64,000 nucleotides of DNA, from positions 317,001-381,000 of the forward strand of contig CM059192.1 of assembly GCA_030323885.1 (NCBI GenBank), in the 5' to 3' direction. Shown here piece after piece: positions 44,885 through 56,435 of the stretch (within the stretch, counting starts at the first letter, position 1; every line of letters starts with the position of its first letter). The notes below the pieces were generated by a model. The model worked only from the letters and a program-made list of their open reading frames with translations. It was not told the DNA's origin and made no database searches. The translations under genes and the position numbers were made by a program. This DNA is from Branchipolynoe longqiensis (taxonomy: Eukaryota > Annelida > Polychaeta > Phyllodocida > Polynoidae).

Positions 44885-45480
44885 ACGTGGTGCTGCTGGG
44901 TGTGTGGGGTGTGGATGTGTGTGGGTGGGGGTGGATGTGTAAGTGTGTGGGTGTGTGGGGGGGTGTTGATATGTGAGTGTGGGTGTGTGAGTCTGTGTGG
45001 GTGTGGAGGGTGTGGGGGGTGGGGTGGTGGGAGTGGGTGAGTGTGTGGATATGTCTGTGTGTGGGGGTGGGGGGGGTGAGGGGGTGAGTGTGTGGGAGGG
45101 TGAGTGTGTGGGAGGGTGAGTGTGTGTGTGTGGGGGAGGGGGGTTCGAGTGTGTGTTTGGGGTGTGTGGCTGGGTGAGTGTGTGGGTAGGTGAGTGTGTG
45201 GGTGTGTGTTGGTGGGTGTGGGGGTGTGGGTGAGTGTGTAGATGTGTCTGTGGGTGGGGGATCAGTGGGTGGATGGGTGAGTGTGTGGGTGTGTGGGGGT
45301 GTGGGTGGGTGAGTGTGTGAGTGGGTGGGTGTGTGGGTGGGTGTAGGGTGTGTCGGTGAGTGTGTGGATGTGTCGGTGTATGTTGGGGGGATGAGTGGGT
45401 GGATGGGTGAGTGTGTGGGTGTGTGGGGGGTGAGTGGGTTTGGGTGTGGATGTGGGTGGGGGGTGGGGTTTAGGAGGGGT
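44885..45480. repeat. GTGTGGGTGTGTG-rich tract
   Basis: G/T-only plus strand with TGAGTGTGTGGGTGGGTGAG words. No gene. 44714-44884 before it shows nothing recognisable. Confidence 0.93.
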
Positions 45481-45589
45481 TATAGGTGGCGCTGCGACCC
45501 GTGAGGGAGTTGGGTATAGTATATCTAATATGTAGATTTTACTAAGAAAAGCAGCCTAAACCACCTCCTCCAGGTGGGGGTTGCTCCTC

Positions 45590-46381
45590 CAGGTGGGGGT
45601 TGACCATTTCTTATGACCTGTGGGGCCCTCAATGTTCTAGTCAGACCTTACCTGAGGTTACCTTGTAGTTACTACTTCTCATGATATGGGGGCCCTCAAT
45701 GTTCTAGTCAGACCCTACCTGAGGTTACCAAGTAGTGACTATTTCTCATGGCGTGTGGGGCCCTTCAATGATCTAGTTAGGCGTAACCTGATGTTGCCCA
45801 GTAGTGACTATTTCTCATGACGTGTGGGGCCCTCAATGTTCTAGTTAGACGTTACCTGAGGTTACCTTGTAGTGACTATTTCTTATGATGTGTGGGGCCC
45901 TCAATGTTCTAGTTAGACCCTACCTGAGGTTACCTTGTAGTGACTATTTCTCATGATGTGTGGGGCCCTCAATGTTCCTAGTTAGGCACTACCTGAGGTT
46001 ACCCTCTATAGTGACTATTTCTTATGGTGCATGGGGCCCTCAATGTTAGACATTACCTGAGGTTACCTGATAGTGACTATTTCTCATGACGTGTGGGGCC
46101 CTCAATATCCTAGTTAGATGTTACCTGAGATTACCTGATAGTGACTATTTCTCATGATGTGTGGGACCCTCAATATCCTAGTTAGACATTACCTGAGGTT
46201 ACCTGATAGTGACTATTTCTCATGACGTGTGCGGCCCTCAATATCCTAGTTAGACATTACCTGAGGTTACCTGATAGTGACTATTTCTCATGATGTGTGG
46301 GGCACTCACTATCCTAGTTAGACATTACCTGAGGTTACCTGATAGTGACTATTTCTCATGACGCGTGCGGCCCTCAATATC
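45590..46381. repeat. 68-bp minisatellite
   Basis: About 11 units of roughly 68 bp with CTAGTTAGACRTTACCTGAG, GTTACCTGATAGTGACTATT and GTGGGGCCCTCAAT. Left units are more diverged. 45560-45602 carries two copies of CCTCCAGGTGGGGGTTG. Confidence 0.92.
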
Positions 46382-46769
46382 CTAGTTAGACATTACCTGA
46401 GGTTACCTGATAGTGACTATTTCCCGTGGTATGTGGAGCCCTCAATGCTCTGGTTGGGGTTGTTTGCCTGTGGTTGACCTAGTTAGACGTTACCTGAGGT
46501 TACCTGATAGTGACTATTTCCCGTGGTGTGTGGAGCCCTCAATGCTCTGGTTGGGGTTGTTTGCCTGTGGTTGACCTAGTTAGACGTTACCTGAGGTTAC
46601 CTGATAGTGACTATTTCCCGTGGTGTGTGGAGCCCTCAATGCTCTGGTTGGGGTTGTTTGCCTGTGGTTGACCTAGTTAGACGTTACCTGAGGTTACCTG
46701 ATAGTGACTATTTCCCGTGGTATGTGGAGCCCTCAATGCTCTGGTTGGGGTTGTTTGCCTGTGGTTGAC
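46382..46769. repeat. 97-bp higher-order extension of the 68-bp repeat
   Basis: Four near-identical units, spaced exactly 97 bp where measured (46479 to 46576). Each is the 68-bp unit plus a GGTTGGGGTTGTTTGCCTGT insert. Confidence 0.92.
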
Positions 46770-46969
46770 CTCGTGATCTTGAACTTGCTGTGAATCCGCC
46801 AGCAGCGTCTTCAGACAAATGGCGGCGTTTCTCTCAAGTTTTTATCCTGCAGCCTTCTGAGTTGTCACTCTGCTTTGGACGTTTTCTTTAACTGTGGCTG
46901 CACCCTTTTCCTGGCACTGTGACACACATAGCAATCAGGCAGCAGACAGTCCCACCGTAGGTCCTGTCT
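46770..46969. other. unique spacer
   Basis: No gene recognised. Confidence 0.4.
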
Positions 46970-47395
46970 GTCACACCCACACTGTCACATCCGCACTGTC
47001 TGTCAATTCCACACTGTCACATCCACACTGTGTGTCACATCCACACTCTCTGTCACATTCACACTGTGTGTCACTTCCACAATGTCTGTCACATCCACAC
47101 CGTCTGTCACATTCACACTCTCTGTCACATCCACACTCTCTGTCACATATACACTGTTTGTCACATCCACACTGTCTTCCACATCCACACTGTCAGTCTC
47201 ATCCACACTGTCTGCCACATCCACACTGTCTGTCACATCCACACTGTCTGCCACATCCACATTGTCTGTCAAATTCACAATATTGGTCACGTCCACACTC
47301 TCTGTCACATGCACACTGTCTGTCACATGTACGTTGTCTGTCACATGCACACTGTCAGTCACATCCACACTGCTTGTCAAACCACATACTATAGA
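46970..47395. repeat. 18-bp minisatellite CACATCCACACTGTCTGT
   Basis: About 24 units. A related looser repeat (CACTGTCAGAATGCCACRT) continues to about 47545. Confidence 0.93.
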
Positions 47396-47624
47396 CCATG
47401 TCTGTTAGACCACGGGGGTCAGCCTCTGTCTGTCACATCCTTACTGTCACAGTGCCACATTCACACTGTCAGAATGCCACGTACACACTGTCATAGTGTC
47501 ACATCCGTACTGTCAGGATGCCACGTTCACACTGTCACAGTGTCACACCCAGGCTGGTTTCGGACGGGAGGGCGATGGCCGTACTTGTCCAAGACACTGC
47601 GGTGCCTGTCAACAGCTGGTTGTA

Positions 47625-47816
47625 CAGTAAAACCTCTCTAACTGACCACCTCCACAGATAGACCACTCCCTTATATCGATCGATTTATTCGGGCCCCAAA
47701 CGATGGCCCATACAATACCATTGTAATGAGTTTTTTAAACTCCCGAATCTGACCACCTCCCTAAATGGAACATTTAAAGTCGGTCCCATGGTCGGTCGAT
47801 TTAGAGAGGTTTTACT
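47625..47816. mobile_element. pogo/Tigger-like MITE
   Basis: CAGTAAAACCTCTCTAAC at the left and its inverted partner TTAGAGAGGTTTTACT at the right, 192 bp apart, with internal repeats of TGACCACCTCC. The ends resemble pogo-type Tc1/mariner termini. A TA lies at the left border, but the right-hand TA is not conserved. Confidence 0.6.
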
Positions 47817-47934
47817 ATTCTACTTTAATAAAGGGCCAAGATTCACCTAAGTTAAAGCTGCGTTGTCCGATAAAAGCATCAACTTTTAGAAACCAAGACA
47901 CTTGTCTCGATTTGAGCCTCCGTGTCTCACTTAA

Positions 47935-48372
47935 ATACTGGTTCACTTATTAACTATTAAATACTGGTTCACTTACTAACTATTAAATACTGGTTCACTT
48001 ACTAACTATTAAATACTGGTTCACTTACTAACTATTAAATACTGGTTCACTTACTAACTATTAAATACTGGTTCACTTACTAACTATTAAATACTGGTTC
48101 ACTTACTAACTATTAAATACTGGTTCACTTACTAACTATTAAATACTGGTTCACTTACTAACTATTAAATACTGGTTCACTTACTAACTATTAAATACTG
48201 GTTCACTTACTAACTATTAAATACTGGTTCACTTATTAACTATTAAATACTGGTTCACTTACTAACTATTAAGTACTGGTTCACTTACTAACTATTAAAT
48301 ACTGGTTCACTTACTAACTATTAAATACTGGTTCACTTACTAACTATTAAATACTGGTTCACTTACTAAGTA
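47935..48372. repeat. 26-bp minisatellite ACTGGTTCACTTACTAACTA
   Basis: About 16-17 almost identical units (unit completed by TTAAAT). The homogeneity points to recent expansion. Confidence 0.97.
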
Positions 48373-48430
48373 TGTGTTGCTGCATAGAAGAGTGTGCTGA
48401 GTCAATTTAATAGAACCTGTTTCTGCTTAA

Positions 48431-48763
48431 AGTTGCATAGTCCGATGGTTTTGCGTTTTTGGTGTAATTTTTCTGAGAGAAATATATTAAATTGATCGTT
48501 ATTATCTACCTTATTTCAGGTTGAAGTAACTTTTATTTTAAATGGATAAGTTTTGAGATATTTGAAATTCAATCGTGTAAACTTAGTTTTGTCAAGCACG
48601 CCAAAACTCTGACACCATAGGCTTCAACAGTAACAGGTTCTATCAAATTGTCTCAGTGTTAAATGCTTAATATGTGCATCAATATCTAAGTTAGATATGT
48701 AGAGTCAAATCTATATAATTATTTTGGTTTTGAAAATTTGATGCTTCATCGGACTATGCACCT
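48431..48763 (+). mobile_element. complete MITE family T, 333 bp
   Basis: TTAA (48427-48430) then AGTTGCATAGTCCGAT; at the other end ATCGGACTATGCACCT then TTAA (48764-48767). The TIRs match at 14 of 16 positions and the target duplication is TTAA, as in piggyBac- or Kolobok-type elements. Copies at 20605, 37811, 44654, 48768, 60132 and 61755 align to it. Confidence 0.88.
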
Positions 48764-48767
48764 TTAA

Positions 48768-48954
48768 GTCTATGGGCTCAGAGTTTTAATAAGCACACCA
48801 AGATGGTTGCATTTCCATGGTTATATTTCAAATATCTCCAAGTTAATGATTTAAAATCAAAGTTACTTCATATTAAAGTAAAGTACATTATGATGATCAA
48901 TCTAATATATTTATCTTTAATAAATGACAGAAACTCAAAAGCATCGGACTGTGC
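48768..48954 (-). mobile_element. MITE family T, partial inverted copy
   Basis: Directly abuts the complete copy at the shared TTAA. On the minus strand it covers the 5' half and ends at the TIR GCATCGGACTGTGCA (plus strand), exactly where the 34-bp array starts. Confidence 0.8.
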
Positions 48955-51226
48955 ATTGTGGCTGCCGTGTCTATGCAGCTTTAAGTACATTGTGGCTGCC
49001 GTGTCTATGCAGCTTTAAGCACATTGTGGCTGCCGTGTCTATGCAGCTTTAAGTACATTGTGGCTGCCATGTCTATGCAGCTTTAAGTACATTGTGGCTG
49101 CCGTGTCTATGCAGCTTTAAGTACATTGTGGCTGCCGTGTCTATGCAGCTTTAAGTACATTGTGGCTGCCGTGTCTATGCAGCTTTAAGTACATTGTGGC
49201 TGCCATGTCTATGCAGCTTTAAGTACATTGTGGCTGCCGTGTCTATGCAGCTTTAAGTACATTGTGGTGCTGTCTATGCAGCTTTAAGTACATTGTGGCT
49301 GCCGTGTCTATGCAGCTTTAAGCACATTGTGGCTGCCGTGTCTATGCAGCTTTAAGTACATTGTGGCTGCCGTGTCTATGCAGCTTTAAGTACATTGTGG
49401 CTTGCTCGTGTCTATGCAGCTTTAAGTACATTGTGGCTGCCGTGTCTATGCAGCTTTAAGTACATTGTGGCTGCCGTGTCTATGCAGCTTTAAGCTACAT
49501 TGTGGCTGCGTGTCTATGCAGCTTTAAGTACATTGTGGCTGCCATGTCTATGCAGCTTTAAGTACATTGTGGCTGCCGTGTCTATGCAGCTTTAAGTACA
49601 TTGTGGCTGCCGTGTCTATGCAGCTTTAAGTACATTGTGGCTGCCGTGTCTATGCAGCTTTAAGTACATTGTGGCTGCCGTGTCTATGCAGCTTTAAGTA
49701 CATTGTGGCTGCCGTGTCTATGCAGCTTTAAGTACATTGTGGCCTGCCGTGTCTATGCAGCTTTAAGTACATTGTGGCTGCCGTGTCTATGCAGCTTTAA
49801 GTACATTGTGGCTGCCGTGTCTATGCAGCTTTAAGCACATTGTGGCTGCTGCCGCTGTGGTCCTATGCAGCTTTAAGTACATTGTGGCTGCCGTGTCTAT
49901 GCAGCTTTAAGTACATTGTGGCTGCCATGTCTATGCAGCTTTAAGTACATTGTGGCTGCCGTGTCTATGCAGCTTTAAGTACATTGTGGCTGCCGTGTCT
50001 ATGCAGCTTTAAGTACATTGTGGCTGCCATGTCTATGCAGCTTTAAGTACATTGTGGCTGCCATGTCTATGCAGCTTTAAGTACATTGTGGCTGCCGTGT
50101 CTATGCAGCTTTAAGTACATTGTGGCTGCCGTGTCTATGCAGCTTTAAGTACATTGTGGCTGCCGTGTCTATGCAGCTATAAGTACATTGTGGCTGCCGT
50201 GTCTATGCAGCTTTAAGTACATTGTGGCTGCCATGTCTATGCAGCTTTAAGTACATTGTGGCTGCCGTGTCTATGCAGCTTTAAGTACATTGTGGCTGCC
50301 ATGTCTATGCAGCTTTAAGTACATTGTGGCTGCCGTGTCTATGCAGCTTTAAGTACATTGTGGCTGCCATGTCTATGCAGCTTTAAGTACATTGTGGCTG
50401 CCGTGTCTATGCAGCTTTAAGTACATTGTGGCTGCCGTGTCTATGCAGCTTTAAGTACATTGTGGCTGCCGTGTCTATGCGCTTAGTACATTGTGGCTGC
50501 CTTCTATGCAGCTTTAAGCACATTGTGGCTGCCGTGTCTATGCAGCTTTAAGTACATTGTGGCTGCTGTGTCTATGCAGCTTTAAGTACATTGTGGCTGC
50601 CGTGTCTATGCAGCTTGAAGTACATTGTGGCTGCCGTGTCTATGCAGCTTTAAGTACATTGTGGCTGCCGTGTCTATGCAGCTTTAAGTACATTGTGGCT
50701 GCCATGTCTATGCAGCTTTAAGTACATTGTGGCTGCCGTGTCTATGCAGCTTGAAGTACATTGTGGCTGCCGTGTCTATGCAGCTTTAAGTACATTGTGG
50801 CTGCCATGTCTATGCAGCTTTAAGTACATTGTGGCTGCCGTGTCTATGCAGCTTTAAGTACATTGTGGCTGCCATGTCTATGCAGCTTTAAGCACATTGT
50901 GGCTGCCGTGTCTATGCAGCTTTAAGTACATTGTGGCTGCGTGTCTATCGCTGATGTCTATGCAGCTTTAAGTACATTGTGGCTGCCATGTCTATGCAGC
51001 TTTAAGTACATTGTGGCTGCCGTGTCTATGCAGCTTTAAGTACATTGTGGCTGCCGTGTCTATGCAGCTTTAAGTACATTGTGGCTGCCGTGTCTATGCA
51101 GCTTTAAGTACATTGTGGCTGTCGTGTCTATGCAGCTTTAAGTACATTGTGGCTGCCGTGTCTATGCAGCTTTAAGTACATTGTGGCTGCCATGTCTATG
51201 CAGCTTTAAGCACAGTGTGGCTGCCG
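48955..51226. repeat. 34-bp satellite, about 66 copies
   Basis: Unit TACATTGTGGCTGCCGTGTC plus TATGCAGCTTTAAG. Nearly all units are identical except G/A at CCGTG/CCATG, GTAC/GCAC and a few units with indels (49268, 49400, 49500, 49850, 50480, 50945). The part CTATGCAGCTTTAA resembles the MITE T terminus CTATGCACCTTTAA. Confidence 0.97.
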
Positions 51227-51639
51227 TGTGGGAGTGTGGTGTTGCTGGTCACGTGTCTGTAATTCTCATTTTGCGCGGGTGTTTGTGTGGTCTGAAAGCC
51301 CCCATCTCGCAATGAAGAAGCATCAGTGAGGCTCGTCCCGCCTCACTGGCCACAACTAGCCGAGATGACAAATTCTAAAGTTATGTGCTAGAAAAAAGAC
51401 GGCCTATAGCCTCACAGCAAGCAGCGTTGTGAGACCTTAACGTCATGGTCACATGACTCATGCCCTCCAGGTGGCGTCATGGAATCGTTGTGAGTGGGCA
51501 GACACAACTCGGTGGCAACTTGCAAACTGTTCACCGACTGAATTATTTTGATTATATATCTTTTTTTTAATAAACATAGATTAATTGTTACTACCATGGT
51601 AGTTAATCAGATGTCTGTGATTATTCACACATTATGTAT
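51227..51639. other. unique spacer
   Basis: No gene or repeat recognised. Confidence 0.4.
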
Positions 51640-52262
51640 CGCTATTTGTGTACAGCTATTTGTGTACAGCTATTTGTGTACAGCTAGTTGTGTACAGATA
51701 TTTGTGTACATATATTTGTGTACAGATATTTGTGTACAGCTATTTGTCTACAGCTATTTGTCTACAGCTATTTGTGTACAGCTATTTGTGTACACCTACT
51801 TGTGTGCATGTATTTGTGCACAGATATTTGTGTACAGATATTTGTGTACATCTATTTGTGTACAGCTATTTGTCTACATCTATTTGTGCCAGCTATTTAT
51901 GTGCAGCTATTTGTGTACATCTATTTGTGCACAGCTATTTGTGTACAGATATTTGTGTACAGCTATTTGTCTCCAGCTATTTGTGTACATATATTTGTGT
52001 ACAGCTATTTGTGTACAGCTATTTGTGTGCATGTATTTGTGTACAGATATTTGTGTACAGTTATTTGTGTACAGCTATTTGTGTACAGATATTTGTGTAC
52101 AGATATTTGTGTACAGATATTTGTGTACATCTATTTGTATACTGCTATTTGTCTCCAGCTATTTGTGTACATCTATTTGTGTACAGCTATTTGTGTACAG
52201 CTATTTGTCTACAACTATTTGTCTACAGCTGTTTGTCTACAACTATTTGCATGCAGTTATTT
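51640..52262. repeat. 14-bp minisatellite TATTTGTGTACAGC
   Basis: About 44 units with ACAGA, ACATC and TCTACAG variants. The open frames in all three plus frames are repeat translations. Confidence 0.95.
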
Positions 52263-52593
52263 CTGCATTGTCCATCAGGGTTCACTAGTTTCTAACCCCA
52301 CCTTATTTTAAGGTGTGGTGAGTTGTTAGTGATTCTCACCTGCGTTACAGAGGTGTGAACAGGACCTGATGATTAAAGGACAGTCTCCTTTCCCCGACAC
52401 CACTATCAATATCACCCCCCACTGTCAATAACACCTATGTAATAACCTCCACCCCCTCCCCACCCCCCACTGTCAATAGGACTTTGTAATAACCTGCCCC
52501 GCCCCACACACAGACACTCACTTGCCACTCAACTCCCCGCCACTGTTAGCAGGAACGAGACTCTGCCAGAATGAATAACGGGAAGGTGCTCAG
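52263..52593. other. unique spacer
   Basis: C-rich CACCCCCCACTGTCAATA appears twice in diverged form near 52410-52475. No gene. Confidence 0.4.
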
Positions 52594-53296
52594 TAAAGCT
52601 AGGATTCCTTACACGCGGTAAGCGGCATGCGGCATGCGGCATGCGGCATGCGGTATGTGAATGGGAGGATTCCTTCTACACGGCATGCGGCATGCGCACA
52701 CGACTGGCTATATTTAAAAAATAAAAATAAACAAGTATACTCCTTACTGCACTCTATATGACCAAATATTGCATTTATATCTGTGTACCTTTTTGTACAT
52801 CACATGGGGACGGTCCTAACATCCTAAACTGAGCCATGTTAGGACCATCCTTTTCGGTCAACAAAATCTGGGACGGTCCTAACATCCCTCGGAGCAAGCT
52901 AAACTGAGCCATGTTAGGTCCGTCCTTCTCCCGGCTGTCCGTGATTATCAGTCGCCTCCTCCAGCCTTATATCAATGGACAAATGCGACTGATGCTTTTC
53001 TATTCGCACCACCTTGTCCCGGCTGTCCGTAATTATCAGTCGCCTCCTCCAGCCTTATATCAATGGACAGATGCGACTGATGCTTTTCTATTCGCACCCC
53101 CGTGCCGCATGCCGCATGCCGCATGCCCCACCGATCGCTACAGGGACCGATCGAGTTGTCGCATTCGCATTCGCATTCGCATTCGCATACCGCGTGTAAG
53201 GGTTGCAGCCCATTGACTTCAAGGCGTTTCGATTTTTTGCCGCATTCGCATTCGCATACCGCATACCGCATACCGCGTGTAAGGAATCTCAGCTTT
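52594..53296. mobile_element. inverted-repeat element with subterminal heptamer arrays
   Basis: TAAAGCTAGGATTCCTTACA at the left is matched by the complement of the right end (TAAAGCTGAGATTCCTTACA on the minus strand). Next to each end are short tandem words: GCGGCAT repeats at 52622-52653, CCGCATG at 53104-53127, CGCATT at 53159-53187 and CGCATAC at 53252-53275. Inside are two hairpins (52808-52851 and 52870-52924, GGACGGTCCTAACAT against ATGTTAGGACC) and a direct repeat of about 80 bp (52928-53010 and 53024-53097). It is probably a non-autonomous DNA element or a nest of two. Family not recognised. Confidence 0.55.
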
Positions 53297-53695
53297 AGTC
53301 GGACGCACTCTTAAGTCGTGTATTGGAGTTAATAGAAACTGCATATCACCGAATCCCTCAAATAGATGAGTACTTCGAGGTCACTAAAGGTCAGACAAAT
53401 AAGTAGCCATGCTGGTGCCACAAAATATGTCCGCTCCCTAGAAAATTGCCGACTCCGACCGGTGATTCTCTTTCGAAATAAAATCGCTACCGGAGATTAT
53501 ATTTCGAAATAAAACTCCCTCCCCCTCTCCTTTCCGCCCCACCCCGCCCCCGACCCCCATTCATCGGCTTTCACTCAACCTGCGTTGTCTTATCTACATA
53601 ACACCATACATTATATATAAATATAGCATCATCAGTGGCTGCTGTACCCGGTGGGTGCAGGATGCCCGCTCATAGGTGGCGCCACTGTGTTAGAT
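53297..53695. other. unique spacer
   Basis: C-rich near 53515-53560. No gene recognised. Confidence 0.4.
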
Positions 53696-54029
53696 TGGTT
53701 GGATGTTTAGAGTTTTACGTCCTGGCAACATCTAAGGTCATAGCAAGATGGGTAGCTACATACTTGTGACAGTGCACACTCATGGCGACTTTATAGTGCT
53801 GCCCAACTGGGAGACCAGACCACAAGTACCATGACCTGATATCCCACTCAGTCACATTATCCTGACACTGAGCCAACCAGTCCTTGCCCTATCCTATTAA
53901 TGCCGAGCGACTGGCTAGGAAGTGACAAGTATCAATTTTGTAAGTCATTGGTTTGACTCGAACGGGAATCGAACTCGCGATCTCCCGCACGGGAGGCCTG
54001 CGCTCTATCGATTCGGCCACCGCGCCCGG
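53696..54029 (-). mobile_element. full-length SINE, family 1
   Basis: On the minus strand: head CGCGGTGGCCGAATCGATAG, B-box region GAGTTCGATTCCCG, the usual body, and tail GATGTTGCCAGGACGTAAAA CTCTAAACATCC. Confidence 0.9.
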
Positions 54030-54457
54030 TGACTGTGTTAGAAGAACGACCTAGATACACAGAGAATGATACATGTGATACATCTAAAACTGCATGTGGT
54101 ATCTAACAGCGAGTGTTAGTAGAGATCAGTTGGTTTATTCATAGTTTCACAGTGCGTTACACAGCTTGTTTTTTTGTGTTTTTTTATTGTGTTTTTTTGT
54201 GATGGGTGTATTTATGCTGCCATAACGGTTAAGTCTAATGACTTGTTTTCGCCGCTAGACAGTAATATTTTTGTGGCTCCCCTTCTTTTTATCACTTTCA
54301 GTTGTTGTGCAGCTAACTACTGCATGCATTCTTTCTCTGTTTGTAAGCATTTTCCCACGTCCCCCAAACCTCTGTGAGTTTGTTTGTTCTACAATCAGAT
54401 AATTGTTTGGTTACCAATAGTTAATTTCTCTGAATGTCTTCACCTTGCTGTGTTTAT
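54030..54457. other. unique spacer
   Basis: T-rich stretch at 54168-54200. No gene recognised. Confidence 0.4.
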
Positions 54458-54715
54458 TGTTGTTTTACATCCTAGCAACATCTAAGGTCATATAAGGACG
54501 GGTACCTACAGACTTGTGACAGTGCACACTCATGGTGACTTTATAGTGCTGCCCCACTGGGAGACCAGGCCGCCAGCACCATGACCTGATATCCCACTCA
54601 TTCACATTATCCTGACATTTAGCCAACCAGTCCTTGCCCTATCTTAATAATGCCGAGGGCCAGGCTAGGAAGTGACAAATATCAATTTCTAAGTCATTGG
54701 TTTGACTCGACCAGG
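54458..54715 (-). mobile_element. SINE, family 1, head missing
   Basis: Body and tail complete on the minus strand (GATGTTGCTAGGATGTAAAA at the tail). It stops after the AAACCAATGACTT linker with only TCCTGGTCGAG of the head. Confidence 0.85.
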
Positions 54716-54759
54716 ATGCGTTACAGAGCACGCCCATTGTCGTCTGGTGCTGGTCTTCG

Positions 54760-54911
54760 ATGCTCGGGTTCCATGGCCGGGTTTACATTGCGTTAAGTAA
54801 AGATTCCAATCCTGTTTCCACCTTGCGCATGTGAAACGGGAAGTCACTCACATCCGGTTGTTGACGGTGAGAGTCGCAACAATTGAATGACACCAAAAAC
54901 ACAATAAAAGA
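54760..54911 (+). promoter_or_regulatory. possible promoter or first exon before the splice-donor array
   Basis: Contains GCGCATGTGAAACGGGAAGT and ACATCCGGTTG, which have ETS-like cores and a partial NRF1-like word, and then runs into AAAAGATTAAG next to GTAAGT of the first array unit. Purely motif-based. Confidence 0.2.
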
Positions 54912-56366
54912 TTAAGGTAAGTCGATAGTTTGTTTAAACTGTGTGCAACTAAGGTAGTGAGTGGCCTTAAGGTAAGTCCATAGTTTGTTTAAACTGTCTG
55001 CCACTAAGGTAGTGATTGGCCTTAAGTAAGTTGATAGTTTGTTTAAACTGTCTGCCACTAAGGTAGTGAGTGGGCTTAAGGTAAGTCCATAGTTTGTTTA
55101 AACTGTCTGCCACTAAGGTAGTGAGTGGCCTTAAGGTAAGTCGATAGTTTGTTTAAACTGTCTGCCACTAAGGTAGTGAGTGGCCTTAAGGTAAGTCGAT
55201 AGTTTGTTTAAACTGTCTGCCACTAAGGTAGTGAGTGGCCTTAAGGTAAGTCGATAGTTTGTTTATACTGTCTGCCACTAAGGTAGTGAGTGGGCTTAAG
55301 GTAAGTCCATAGTTTGTTTAAATTGTCTGCCACTAAGGTAGTGAGTGGCCTTAAGGTAAGTCGATAGTTTGCTTAAACTGTCTGCCACTAAGGTAGTCAG
55401 TGGCCTTCAGGTAAGTCGATAGTTTGTTTAAACTGTCTGCCACTAAGGTAGTGAGTGGCCTTAAGGTAAGTCCATAGTTTGTTTAAACTGTCTGCTACTA
55501 AGGTAGTGAGTGGCCTTAAGGTAAGTCGATAGTTTCTTTAAACTATCTGCCACTAAGGTAGTGAGTGGCCTTAAGGTAAGTCGATAGTTTGTTTAAACTG
55601 TCTGCCACTAAGGTAGTCAGTGGCCTCAAGGTAAGTCGATAGTTTGTTTAAACTGTCTGCCACTAAGGTAGTGAGTGGCCTTAAGGTAAGTCGATAGTTT
55701 GTTTAAACTGTCTGCCACTAAGGTAGTGAGTGGCCTTAAGGTAAGTCCATAGTTTGTTTATACTGTCTGCCACTAAGGTAGTCAGTGGCCTTAAGGTAAG
55801 TCGATAGTTTGTTTAAACTGTCTGCCCCTAAGGTAGTGAGTGGCCTTAAGGTAAGTCGATAGTTTGTTTAAACTGTCTGCTACTAAGGTAGTGAGTGGCC
55901 TTAAGGTAAGTCGATAGTTTCTTTAAACTATCTGCCACTAAGGTAGTGAGTGGCCTTAAGGTAAGTCGATAGTTTGTTTAAACTGTCTGCCACTAAGGTA
56001 GTCAGTGGCCTCAAGGTAAGTCGATAGTTTGTTTAAACTGTCTGCCACTAAGGTAGTGAGTGGCCTTAAGGTAAGTCGATAGTTTGTTTAAACTGTCTGC
56101 CACTAAGGTAGTCAGTGGCCTTAAGGTAAGTCCATAGTTTGTTTAAACTGTCTGCCACTAAGGTAGTGAGTGGCCTTAAGGTAAGTCGATAATTTGTTTA
56201 AACTGTCTGCCACTAAGGTAGTGAGTGGCCTTAAGGTAAGTCCATAGTTTGTTTAAACTGTCTGCCACTAAGGTAGTCAGTGGCCTTAAGGTAAGTCGAT
56301 AGTTTGTTTAAACTGTCTGCCACTAAGGTAGTGAGTGGCCTTAAGGTAAGTCGATAGTTTGTTTGT
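54912..56366. repeat. 55-bp minisatellite carrying a splice-donor consensus
   Basis: About 26 units: TAAGGTAAGTCGATAGTTTG, TTTAAACTGTCTGCCACTAA, GGTAGTGAGTGGCCT. Almost every unit has AAG then GTAAGT, the consensus 5' splice site, and GTTTAAAC. Variants include GTCCATAG and GTCAGTGG. Confidence 0.97.
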
Positions 56367-56389
56367 TTGTTTGTTGGAGTTTTACAATA

Positions 56390-56414
56390 AATCTATTTTT
56401 TTTTTTTTCCACAG
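56390..56414 (+). other. splice-acceptor-like sequence
   Basis: TCTATTTTTTTTTTTTTCCACAG: a long T tract followed by CACAG, a textbook 3' splice site, about 50 bp after the last donor-like unit. Nothing shows that it is used. Confidence 0.3.
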
Positions 56415-56435
56415 ATTCTGATATGAATTAACCAG

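Noticed and set aside
47935..51226. CRISPR-like regular repeats (26-bp and 34-bp).
   Set aside because: Units abut with no unique spacers. These are eukaryotic tandem satellites.
51548..52311. 246-codon and overlapping frames of YLCTAICVQLFVYS repeats.
   Set aside because: Three-frame translation of the 14-bp TATTTGTGTACAGC array.
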